Positions 1-6,928 of a stretch of 64,000 nt of DNA are shown here, one piece after another. The translations under genes were made by a program, and so were the position numbers. Every line of letters begins with the position of its first letter. Position 1 is the stretch's first letter. The DNA lies in assembly GCA_045226255.1 (NCBI GenBank), contig JBGVCG010000017.1, positions 62,001 through 126,000 of the forward strand. The letters are read 5' to 3'. Below the pieces are notes generated by a model. That model had not been told where the DNA came from, did not search any database, and worked only from the letters and a program-made list of their open reading frames with translations. The DNA comes from UBA1181 sp045226255 (GTDB taxonomy: Bacteria; Bacteroidota; Bacteroidia; Bacteroidales; Paludibacteraceae).

Positions 1-318
1 CTTTTGGGCTTGCTGTATACCTTCTTGTATTGCTTCATCTATTGTTGGATTAACGAGAAGTACAATGACGTGTCGGGTGTGTTGTCCACCACCCTCCAGA
101 TCATCATGATGCTGGCCCTCGTCTTTTTAGGTGGATATTTGTTTATCGAACGCCAATACAACATCACATTGCTCTATGCGTTGTTGGGAACAGGTTTGGC
201 GGGATATGCGGCAGAAATTTTCTACTTCTTGCTATTCAAAGTAGAAAAGATGATAGTGAAGAAGCGGGGCGGTAAGACGCTTGAACAGGAAATAGTGGAA
301 AACATAGAAAAACGATAA
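1..318 (+). CDS. Membrane protein, C-terminal part (5' end outside window)
   Basis: The reading frame is open from the first base, so this is the tail of a longer gene; an in-frame TTG at base 4 is unlikely to be the true start. The visible ~105 residues hold about three hydrophobic segments and a charged cytoplasmic-looking tail ending in a Lys/Glu-rich stretch. No family is recognisable from this fragment. It stops 5 bp before the caspase-like gene, so the two are probably cotranscribed and the promoter of that gene may lie outside the window. Confidence 0.7.
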   Translation, partial: LLGLLYTFLYCFIYCWINEKYNDVSGVLSTTLQIIMMLALVFLGGYLFIERQYNITLLYALLGTGLAGYAAEIFYFLLFKVEKMIVKKRGGKTLEQEIVENIEKR

Positions 319-323
319 AAAAA

Positions 324-2345
324 ATGAAGAAGTACTTATTAACATTGTGTCTGTTGGCCTTGTCCGTCGCCTATGCGCCGGCTCAAAAAGCGAACAGAAG
401 CACTAAGACAGGAAAGTGGGGTTTCATGAATGGTTCCACGTGGGTCATTCAACCTATTTATGAGAATTACGACCAGTATAACGCATTTGGCGGGAAAAGA
501 TATGCGATCGTACAGTACCAAGGCAAATGGGGTGCCATAGCGGCGGATGGAAAGTATTATTGCAAGCCAGTCTTCGCGACCAAGGAGATGGCTCTCCGCG
601 CCGCCAAATTGGCCGTTAAGGGAGGCGACAGAAGCGTCTTCCTGAGCGCAGTCTACGATAGCAAGGCAAACAAGTGGGGATTTGTGGATTACACTGGTGA
701 AATGTATTTCCGTCCTATCTATGAGGAGATAGATAACGATTATACATTCGACAAGGGAAAGAGTTATGCCATTGTGAAGCTCGACAAGCAGTGGGGTGCT
801 GTGGACCGTGAAGGTGTGATGGCCATCAACCCTTACTTCACTTCGAAGGAGGATGTCCGCAAAGCAGCCAAGGAGTGGGAGATGAAAGCCGTGTTGGGTG
901 ATAACCTCTACATCGGTCTGAAGGCAGGTGTGAAGAAGATTGGTTTCATCAACTACTTAGGAAACTGGACCATGAAGCCAGTGTTCGAGAACGTCGACAA
1001 GACCGCACTCTTCAGCGCAACGTGCAATTTCGCTGTCGTGAAGTACAAAGGGAAATGGGGTGCCATCGACCGTGCTGGTAACTTCGTCGTTAAACCTACA
1101 TTCGCTGACATGAACGCAGCTAAGGCGGCAGCCAATAAGTGGCAAGCGAACAATCCGAAGGGAAGAGTCTCCTCTTCGCTGGTGCCTAACTTGGAGTCAT
1201 TTGCATATAAGACCCCTAACCTTGCGGCACAGGAGCCTCAAAAGAGACCTGACCCTACTCCTACTAAGCCAAGTGGAGGAAACGCAACACCTGGCAAAGT
1301 GGAGCCTACGCCAACTGTCACTCACGTGGTGGAAGGTGCACCAACCATCAAGATCTTGTCACCTAAGGACGGTTCCCAATACTCCTCTCCTGAGGTTACC
1401 TTCACCTACGAAACCTCTACCCATGATGGTAGTGAGCCAGAGATCATCGCTTACATCAACGGTGAGCTGATGCCTCGTACAAAGGGTGTGAAACGTGTTG
1501 GAAAACAGATTACGCTTACTTTGCCACGCGTGAACGATTGCCGCGTGCAATTGATCGCAAAGGATAACAGAGGACAAAATAGTGACCCTGCGGTTGTGTT
1601 GCTGCACTATCGTGGCGACCGTCCGAAACCAGCATTGCACGTCTTTGCTGTCGGTGTGAGCGATTATGACCAAGCAGACCTGAGATTGCAACACGCAGCG
1701 AAGGATGCGGCCGACTTCATGAATACGGTGAAGACTTGTAACCTGTCTCAATACCAGTCGCTGAAGACCGCTAACCTGATTCAGGACAAGGGCGCTTCCG
1801 ACAAGAACATCAAGAAGGGACTTTCCACTTTGGTGAACTCGGCAAGTCAGGGCGACGTGATCCTCCTCTTCTTCTCCGGACATGGTGCGAAAGAGGGTGC
1901 GGAGACTTACTTCTTGTCTTGCAATGCGGAAAGCAACGACCTCTTCTCTTCTGCGGTCGACTTCGATATCATCCGAAGCGCTCTGAAGAGAATGAAGGAT
2001 AAGAAGTGTAAGATCATCATCTTCATGGATGCGTGCCACTCAGGTTCCATGTACGGCATCAGAAGCGCTGCGGAGACCTTCTCCATGGCAGAGCCTGATA
2101 TCATAGGATTCTACTCCAGCACCGAGGCGCAGAAGTCTAACGAGTCTGAGCAATGGGAGAACGGTATCTTCACGAAGGCTTTGCTTGAGGGTATAAAGGG
2201 TAAGGCTGTCGACGAGGAAGGAAACATCACGTTGGATGCTTTGGAGCTCTACATCCGTAACCAAGTAAGACAAGCAACGAACGGAAGGCAAATGCCTATC
2301 TTCGAGAATAGACAAGGTAACTTCATCCTCTTCGAGAAGAAATAA
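324..2345 (+). CDS. Secreted WG-repeat protein with C-terminal caspase-like (C14) peptidase domain
   Basis: The 673-residue protein starts with a signal peptide (cleavage near AYAPAQ, residue 21). Residues ~28-280 hold WG-type repeats (KWGFMN, KWGAIA, KWGFVD, QWGAVD, KWGAID). A Pro/Thr-rich linker (~300-340) leads to an Ig-like domain (~345-430) and then a caspase-fold domain (~435-670). The catalytic dyad is visible: His520 in SGHG and Cys571 in DACHSG. C14 proteases of this clan usually cut after basic or acidic residues; the substrate here is unknown. The signal peptide implies action in the periplasm or outside, unlike eukaryotic caspases. It is followed after 63 bp by a partner gene with FecR-like and DUF4384-like regions. 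Domain calls come from motifs; the role is not known. Confidence 0.85.
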   Translation: MKKYLLTLCLLALSVAYAPAQKANRSTKTGKWGFMNGSTWVIQPIYENYDQYNAFGGKRYAIVQYQGKWGAIAADGKYYCKPVFATKEMALRAAKLAVKGGDRSVFLSAVYDSKANKWGFVDYTGEMYFRPIYEEIDNDYTFDKGKSYAIVKLDKQWGAVDREGVMAINPYFTSKEDVRKAAKEWEMKAVLGDNLYIGLKAGVKKIGFINYLGNWTMKPVFENVDKTALFSATCNFAVVKYKGKWGAIDRAGNFVVKPTFADMNAAKAAANKWQANNPKGRVSSSLVPNLESFAYKTPNLAAQEPQKRPDPTPTKPSGGNATPGKVEPTPTVTHVVEGAPTIKILSPKDGSQYSSPEVTFTYETSTHDGSEPEIIAYINGELMPRTKGVKRVGKQITLTLPRVNDCRVQLIAKDNRGQNSDPAVVLLHYRGDRPKPALHVFAVGVSDYDQADLRLQHAAKDAADFMNTVKTCNLSQYQSLKTANLIQDKGASDKNIKKGLSTLVNSASQGDVILLFFSGHGAKEGAETYFLSCNAESNDLFSSAVDFDIIRSALKRMKDKKCKIIIFMDACHSGSMYGIRSAAETFSMAEPDIIGFYSSTEAQKSNESEQWENGIFTKALLEGIKGKAVDEEGNITLDALELYIRNQVRQATNGRQMPIFENRQGNFILFEKK

Positions 2346-2347
2346 TT

Positions 2348-2363
2348 TGGCATGTATTTTGCA
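2348..2363 (+). promoter_or_regulatory. Sigma-54 (RpoN) type promoter
   Basis: The stretch TGGCATG-N4-TTGCA matches the sigma-54 consensus TGGCACG-N4-TTGCW at all but one position. The GG (2349-2350) and GC (2361-2362) are separated by exactly 10 bp, the spacing this sigma factor needs. It lies directly after the stop of the caspase-like gene and predicts a start near 2374, about 35 bases before the next gene. No TAnnTTTG box competes in this gap. Assignment is by motif only. Confidence 0.65.
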
Positions 2364-2408
2364 CTAATTTTAGTATATTAGTATACATTAATAAGAAAGG
2401 AGTTTAAT

Positions 2409-3284
2409 ATGAAGAAAAGTTTTTTGATAGCGCTTTTGTCGATGCTGGTTAGCCTCGTCTGCGCACAAGATATTTATGTTTACTCCGTCATCGGAAAAGC
2501 GGAAAAGCAGGCGAACGGAAAGTGGGTGGCTCTGCAGAAAAGGGATCCGCTCCAATTGACGGATATGATCCGTGTGGACAACAACTCGGCTTTGTCTTTT
2601 ATCGACCGTAAGGCGGAGAAGATCTATTCCATCTCCCAGAACAACGGGCAAAAGGTGAGCGAGCTAATCGCCAACTACAAGAGCAAGCAGAGCTATGCGT
2701 CCAACTTCGTGTCCCACGCATCCAAGTCCCTCTTCAATGGTGGGTCTGATAGGATCAGCCACGAAGCCGCAGGTTGTACCTATCGTGGAGATATCATAGA
2801 GAATGACATCGCTAAGGCTATCTTGGCAAAGCACAACGGCAGCCCATTGGGTTCCATGAACAATGCCAAGACCGATTACGCCATTTCATTCTCTATCCTT
2901 GATAGAAGGACTAAGGCAGAACTGGAAGGTGTGGTGGCTTTGGATAGCCAAGCTGTCTTCAGAATCAAGAACAGCAGTGACACTCCGTTGTACGTGAACA
3001 TCCTCGACATCAACAAGAACGGCGAGAAGTATGACTGCTTGCCAATCGATGATGCCACGACGATGTCCCACTTGCTCATCCCTGGCAATTGCACGATCGA
3101 CCTCACGACGTACCCTGTGGAATTCTCAGAGCCAGTAGGAACAGACAACCTGATTCTTATCGCAACTGAGGTGCCATACGATCTCCGTCAAGTGATGAAA
3201 TACTTCGATAAGGCGGACGCATCCAAGGTTCAATCATCAAATTATCCAGTTGGTGTTTATTGCAAAAAAATTGAAGTAAAATAA
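2409..3284 (+). CDS. Secreted protein with FecR-like and DUF4384-like regions, partner of the caspase-like gene
   Basis: This 291-residue protein has a signal peptide (MKKSFLIALLSMLVSLVCAQ). Residues ~20-75 resemble the FecR-like/SH3-like pattern (GKAEK..GKWVAL..D.L...D.IRV...S). The C-terminal part (~155-290) resembles DUF4384, a domain often found next to or fused with caspase-like proteins, with VFRIKNSSDTPLYVNILDIN followed by a conserved LLIPGNCTIDL segment. A strong ribosome site (AAAGGAG, 2396-2402) sets the start. It has its own sigma-54-type promoter as well as possible read-through from the upstream gene. Function is unknown; a role as regulator or partner of the caspase-like protein is inferred from position. 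Confidence 0.75.
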   Translation: MKKSFLIALLSMLVSLVCAQDIYVYSVIGKAEKQANGKWVALQKRDPLQLTDMIRVDNNSALSFIDRKAEKIYSISQNNGQKVSELIANYKSKQSYASNFVSHASKSLFNGGSDRISHEAAGCTYRGDIIENDIAKAILAKHNGSPLGSMNNAKTDYAISFSILDRRTKAELEGVVALDSQAVFRIKNSSDTPLYVNILDINKNGEKYDCLPIDDATTMSHLLIPGNCTIDLTTYPVEFSEPVGTDNLILIATEVPYDLRQVMKYFDKADASKVQSSNYPVGVYCKKIEVK

Positions 3285-3307
3285 TAAATTTACTGATTTG
3301 GAAAGTT

Positions 3308-3323
3308 TGGCACGCTTTTTGTA
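3308..3323 (+). promoter_or_regulatory. Second sigma-54 type promoter
   Basis: TGGCACG-N4-TTGTA matches the sigma-54 -24 element perfectly and the -12 element except that GC reads GT. GG (3309-3310) and GT (3321-3322) are again 10 bp apart. It resembles the promoter ~960 bp upstream well beyond the core (both read TTTGGCA...ACTA). It points away from the gene just finished, into a gene-free stretch ending in a terminator. Confidence 0.55.
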
Positions 3324-3333
3324 CTATATATAA

Positions 3334-3432
3334 TGGCGTTGTGAAATGCTTTCCTTATAAATTTGTAGTTTAGTTCTAATTTGCGTTTTTTAAAAAGAAA
3401 AGCCATTCCATTCGGATGGCTTTCTTTTTTTT
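3334..3432 (+). ncRNA. Candidate sigma-54-dependent small RNA
   Basis: Between the sigma-54-type promoter and an intrinsic terminator there are about 100 bases with no open reading frame of note. The predicted transcript would start near 3334 and end in the T tract at 3425-3432. It does not resemble an RNA family I know. The alternative is that the terminator simply ends the upstream mRNA and the promoter match is chance or inactive. Confidence 0.4.
3397..3432 (+). terminator. Intrinsic terminator
   Basis: AAAGCCAT (3399-3406) pairs with ATGGCTTT (3416-3423), followed by CT8. It ends either the mRNA of the upstream secreted protein or the candidate small RNA, or both. Confidence 0.85.
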
Positions 3433-3548
3433 ATCAGGGAATATCAAAACCGATTTCTTTAGAGAGATTAAAAGAAGAAGATATTTCTGTTCGGATGGTC
3501 CATATAGATTCTAACAGTAGATTCCACGTAGATTAAACAAGTTCTAAC

Positions 3549-3582
3549 AAAAAAAGACTGACCCTTTCGGAATCAGTCTTTT
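3549..3582 (-). terminator. Terminator of the tRNA-Phe gene
   Basis: On the minus strand AAAAGACTGA pairs with TCAGTCTTTT around an 11-base loop and is followed by a T run. It begins four bases after the tRNA 3' end. Confidence 0.85.
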
Positions 3583-3585
3583 CTG

Positions 3586-3658
3586 TGGTACCACCAGGAA
3601 TCGAACCGGGGACACAAGGATTTTCAGTCCTTTGCTCTACCAACTGAGCTATGGCACC
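3586..3658 (-). tRNA. tRNA-Phe (GAA)
   Basis: On the minus strand the cloverleaf is complete: acceptor GGTGCCA pairs with TGGTACC (one G-T pair), the D arm contains GCTCAGTTGGTAGAGC, the anticodon loop is CTGAAAA (anticodon GAA), and the T arm carries GGTTCGATTCC. The discriminator is A, and the CCA end is not encoded (the next bases are CAG). The gene stands alone with its own promoter and terminator. Confidence 0.97.
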
Positions 3659-3678
3659 AACTTTTTTGTTTTGCTCTG

Positions 3679-3709
3679 CAAAGGTAGGGACTTTTCTTGA
3701 AGTGGCAAA
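3679..3709 (-). promoter_or_regulatory. Promoter of tRNA-Phe
   Basis: Minus-strand TTTG, 19 bp, then TACCTTTG: a full match to the Bacteroidota housekeeping promoter, placed just upstream of the tRNA. Confidence 0.8.
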
Positions 3710-3759
3710 TTTTTTCGGGTTATTTTTTAATATTATTTTTTACATAACTGATAATCAAC

Positions 3760-3767
3760 TATATTTG
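3760..3767 (+). promoter_or_regulatory. Promoter -7 box of the YgjP-type metallopeptidase gene
   Basis: TATATTTG fits TAnnTTTG and lies 31 bp before the start codon. No clear -33 element is visible. Confidence 0.45.
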
Positions 3768-3798
3768 TATATATCTTGAGAATTTAACAGCGGATGAG

Positions 3799-4518
3799 AT
3801 GGGCTATAAGGAGGCGATAGAGGTAGAAGGGATTGGGAATGTTTCTGTTTCCTACAGCGAAAGGGCGAAATATATATCCATTAGAATAAAACCGAAGGAA
3901 ATCATATTGGTGGTACCAAGGTGGAATACCTTGGCGGATGCGCTTGTATTCCTGGAGCAGAAAAGGGAGTGGATAAAGAATGCGCTTAGGAAAAACGAGG
4001 AACGGTTTTCGCAAAACCATCTGTTCGAGGAATCGAGCGAATACAAAACGATGACGTTTACAGTGCGTATTATACGGGTGGATGGCATCCATTTTCAGTC
4101 GTCATTGAAGGAGGGGGTGCTCACCATCTCATGTCCGAAGAGCGTCGATATAAAGGAAGACAATGTCCAGACACTTATCCGGAAGGTGGTAGAGCGAGCC
4201 ATGATGGCGGAAGCGAAACGTGTTTTGCCAGATAGGCTATCGTATATCGCACAGAGATGTGGTCTGCAGTATGTAAGCTGCCGCATCCGCAATGTACGGT
4301 CCATATGGGGGAGTTGCACAAAAGGAAGCCACATCAGTTTAAATTTATACCTGATGCGGCTTCCACAACATTTGGTAGATTACGTTCTAATTCACGAGTT
4401 ATGTCACACCGTAGAGATGAATCACAGTGATCGTTTTTGGGCACTTGTGGACTCTTTCACTGGAGGAAGGTCGAAAGAGCTCAGGAAAGAACTCCGCAAC
4501 TATCATCCAGGCATCTAA
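3799..4518 (+). CDS. YgjP-like (DUF45) zinc metallopeptidase family protein
   Basis: The 239-residue protein has the layout of the YgjP/DUF45 family: an N-terminal beta-rich half, then the conserved RSIWGSCT segment and the zinc site HELCH (His199, Glu200, His203) followed by MNHSDRFW. These are the marks of a gluzincin-type metal site, found in M48/SprT-like proteins. No signal peptide, so it is cytoplasmic. The substrate of the family is not well defined; an association with type I restriction loci is known for some members but no such genes are nearby. It is transcribed towards the lipoprotein gene that follows on the opposite strand. Confidence 0.88.
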   Translation: MGYKEAIEVEGIGNVSVSYSERAKYISIRIKPKEIILVVPRWNTLADALVFLEQKREWIKNALRKNEERFSQNHLFEESSEYKTMTFTVRIIRVDGIHFQSSLKEGVLTISCPKSVDIKEDNVQTLIRKVVERAMMAEAKRVLPDRLSYIAQRCGLQYVSCRIRNVRSIWGSCTKGSHISLNLYLMRLPQHLVDYVLIHELCHTVEMNHSDRFWALVDSFTGGRSKELRKELRNYHPGI

Positions 4519-4586
4519 GAAGCCGCTCACCTACAGAAAGGGTCTGCCCCCCTGTCGGACGGGGCATCCGTCACCAAGGGAATACC

Positions 4587-5075
4587 CTACTCCTGATGTC
4601 TTGAAGAACCGACATGCTTCAACTCGAAATAGAGGTCGCTTCTTTGGCTCACATGCCCATCCTTGTAGTTCCAATAATCGGCTATATCCATGAAATAATA
4701 TCCATAGATATAATTGCTCGTCGTCTTGGTGATGTCGATGCAAGCGATGTCCGATTGCCAGCGTCCCCCATAGTTCAATGCGACAACACTATAAGCGTCG
4801 TCCAGCCAATACCACTCGAATTCATAGGTTCTCTGATACTCCCCCTTATAATAGAATTCCTCGTAGCCATATTTGAAACCATTCTCCTCATAGAAGAAAA
4901 ATCTGCTGAAGTAATTCTCCTGCCCATAGTATTCCTTAAGAGGCAAAACACCCTCCCAACATACGCCAGTAAGGATCATCCTTTCCATCTCCTCCTCCTT
5001 CTGACAAGAAGAAAAACTGCTAACGAACAACACCGACAGCAAAAGAGCGACGATATTTTTACATAGAATTTTCAT
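4587..5075 (-). CDS. Putative lipoprotein of unknown function
   Basis: The ATG at 5075 gives a 162-residue protein with a lipoprotein signal (lipobox FSSC, then QKEEE); an in-frame TTG two codons upstream is less likely. The mature part is short and rich in Tyr, Phe and Trp, with long stretches of aromatic and acidic residues typical of small beta-sheet lipoproteins of gut Bacteroidales. I recognise no family. It has its own promoter (TTG, 19 bp, TAACTTTG). The C-terminal end (VGSSRHQE) lies close to the convergent metallopeptidase gene. Confidence 0.7.
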   Translation of the reverse strand: MKILCKNIVALLLSVLFVSSFSSCQKEEEMERMILTGVCWEGVLPLKEYYGQENYFSRFFFYEENGFKYGYEEFYYKGEYQRTYEFEWYWLDDAYSVVALNYGGRWQSDIACIDITKTTSNYIYGYYFMDIADYWNYKDGHVSQRSDLYFELKHVGSSRHQE

Positions 5076-5138
5076 AAACAAACACTTTTAAGTATATCAA
5101 CAAATAAGATTCCCGTAATAATTCATTACGACTCTATA

Positions 5139-5168
5139 CAAAGTTAAAAAAAACAACCAGAAATGCAA
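5139..5168 (-). promoter_or_regulatory. Promoter of the first lipoprotein gene
   Basis: Minus-strand ATTG, 19 bp (containing a T8 tract), then TAACTTTG. This gives a leader of about 57 bases. Apart from this promoter the stretch 5076-5443 shows nothing I can call. Confidence 0.7.
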
Positions 5169-5443
5169 TCAATGAAAGACTTTTTTAGCACAAGCATGCC
5201 CCATTAAAAGACTTCTGGAGGATTCGCTTCCTTCCCCAAAGGATAAGGTCCAGGCGATACGACTTGACAACCATTGCAGGGAAAGCATCCCCTATGATTA
5301 GTCTATATGATTGAATAACAAAGAAATGACAAAATAAAACCAATGGCACGGAAGACCTTAGGCAACGCACCAAGTCCGATTCCCGACTAAAAATGGAGAA
5401 TCTATAGAACAACTATATGACCAAAGAATTTCTACAACAACGT

Positions 5444-5965
5444 TTAATCAACGTGGTCAATTTTGTCGTTATAATCCAGCTTAAACGATAGTCCGTCCCC
5501 TTCCGCCGTAATTGACACGGAATAGGTTCCATCCTCATTCGAGCTGATCTTCGCATTCGCGCTTCTCAACTCGCGGAGTTCGGATGCTCCCCACTCATTG
5601 ATGACATTCAAACTATTAGGGCCCATCGTCGCAACAGAATAACTCTCCATGCTCAGATTGGAGAAGAGCACCTGCAAGTAATTGGCACCACAATTTTCAC
5701 CCACGTTGAGGTCATATTCCTTATTCAACTCTGACTCTTTCATCACGAGATTAACCGTCAACTCCTTGTCTGCGGTGATAGCCCTGAAATTTAAACCTGA
5801 TTCCATGGACAGATAAGTATCCGTGGCATGATAGTTAACGCCATTCACAACGATTAAGCGTTTTTGGGATTGATCCTCCGTAAATTCTTCGCCTCCCTTT
5901 TCACAAGAACAGAGGGCAACAACACACATAAAGAATGTTGCCCCTAAAGCGATAAAGTGTCTCAT
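5444..5965 (-). CDS. Putative lipoprotein of unknown function
   Basis: The 173-residue protein has a lipoprotein signal (lipobox LCSC at ~17-20, then EKGGEEF). The mature part looks like a small beta-sandwich: it includes a VNGVNYHATDTYLSMESG stretch and alternating polar/hydrophobic strands ending in SVSITAEGDGLSFKLDYNDK. No family is recognised. It is read in the same direction as the neighbouring lipoprotein 370 bp downstream, but each has its own promoter, so they are separate units. Confidence 0.72.
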   Translation of the reverse strand: MRHFIALGATFFMCVVALCSCEKGGEEFTEDQSQKRLIVVNGVNYHATDTYLSMESGLNFRAITADKELTVNLVMKESELNKEYDLNVGENCGANYLQVLFSNLSMESYSVATMGPNSLNVINEWGASELRELRSANAKISSNEDGTYSVSITAEGDGLSFKLDYNDKIDHVD

Positions 5966-6018
5966 AATAATAGTTTAATTACAATAAATACCACATTCAC
6001 AAATGGTTGAATGCGCCA

Positions 6019-6048
6019 CAAATATACAATCTTATTTTGAAATACAAG
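6019..6048 (-). promoter_or_regulatory. Promoter of the second lipoprotein gene
   Basis: Minus-strand CTTG, 18 bp, then TATATTTG, about 54 bp before the start codon. Confidence 0.6.
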
Positions 6049-6098
6049 GTAAGGATGCGAAAAATACAGCATGAAATGCGTCTCAAAAATTATTTTTT

Positions 6099-6106
6099 TA
6101 TTTTTG
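6099..6106 (+). promoter_or_regulatory. Promoter -7 box of the glycerophosphodiesterase gene
   Basis: TATTTTTG matches TAnnTTTG and lies 31 bp before the ATG at 6137. Because it lies downstream of an earlier in-frame ATG (6071), it supports the later start. Confidence 0.55.
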
Positions 6107-6136
6107 CGGAGAATTATCGAACGAACTACTGAATGT

Positions 6137-6913
6137 ATGAATAGACTTTCTCTTCTAATATTATTCATAGTATTGCACACACTGAACATAAAGGCACAAA
6201 CCTTCCCCAATTATATCGCACATGGAGGAGGTGCCGGTGGTGCCATCGGACAATATATCTATAGCAATAGCAAGGAAGCCCTCTTACAATCCATTGAAAG
6301 AGGATATACCTTTATCGAGATAGACATGGACACCACGTCCGAAGGACACTTAGTGGCTTCCCACGACTGGAAAAGTTTCCATGCGACCAACGGTCACCCT
6401 GAATGGGGAGACAGCATCATCCCCCTCGAAACATTCAAAGCGACTCGCATGTACGGAAGATTTACAACCATAAGCATCGATGAAGTGGTGGAGATACTGT
6501 TGGAACATCCGTCCGTTTTTTTAGTCACAGACAAAATATCGAATGTGGACGTATTGGACCGTAGCCTATCAGGCATTAGGGACAGAGTCTATGTGGAGGC
6601 GTTTTCCATGGAGGATTTCATTCGCTTAAGGGAAGTGGGATATCATGCGATGTATTCCCAACCCGCGGAAAATCTCGCTTGGCTCATTGTCGAGAATCTT
6701 TTGGATGGTACTGCCAGAATAGATTTCATTGCGGACGCTACAAACGATAATTTCAAAGAGATATCAAGGCTAAAATGCCTAGCCCCCTTTAAGGTCGCAA
6801 TGTATACGAGCAATTCAAAGGAGTTCGTCGACGAACACCTAGGGAAAGAAATCGACTTGATTTATACGGATTATTATAATCCACAAACAGGAAATTTCAA
6901 CTGGGAAGAATAA
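6137..6913 (+). CDS. Secreted glycerophosphodiester phosphodiesterase family protein
   Basis: Members of this family hydrolyse glycerophosphodiesters to glycerol 3-phosphate and an alcohol with a metal-bound TIM barrel. Visible motifs are IAHGGG (His29), NSKEAL, EIDMDTT and ASHDW, which correspond to the usual HRG, ENT, E-x-D and HD signatures; the HGGG form in place of HRG is a variant. I start at 6137 because this gives a clean signal peptide (MNRLSLLILF...) and sits just after a promoter box. An upstream in-frame ATG would place the start before that promoter. The protein is ~258 residues, a normal length. The next gene follows after 15 bp, so they may be cotranscribed. Confidence 0.85.
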   Translation: MNRLSLLILFIVLHTLNIKAQTFPNYIAHGGGAGGAIGQYIYSNSKEALLQSIERGYTFIEIDMDTTSEGHLVASHDWKSFHATNGHPEWGDSIIPLETFKATRMYGRFTTISIDEVVEILLEHPSVFLVTDKISNVDVLDRSLSGIRDRVYVEAFSMEDFIRLREVGYHAMYSQPAENLAWLIVENLLDGTARIDFIADATNDNFKEISRLKCLAPFKVAMYTSNSKEFVDEHLGKEIDLIYTDYYNPQTGNFNWEE

Positions 6914-6928
6914 TTTAAGAAACGCGTC

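Noticed and set aside
1359..2039. A 226-codon minus-strand frame inside the caspase-like gene
   Set aside because: No recognisable features; the plus-strand frame holds the catalytic dyad.
4535..4570. GC-rich hairpin (TGCCCC/GGGGCA) between the convergent metallopeptidase and lipoprotein genes
   Set aside because: No T tract on either strand, so I do not call it a terminator.
5185..5412. A 75-codon minus-strand frame between the two lipoprotein genes
   Set aside because: No ribosome site, signal or family likeness; a tail of scattered residues without pattern.
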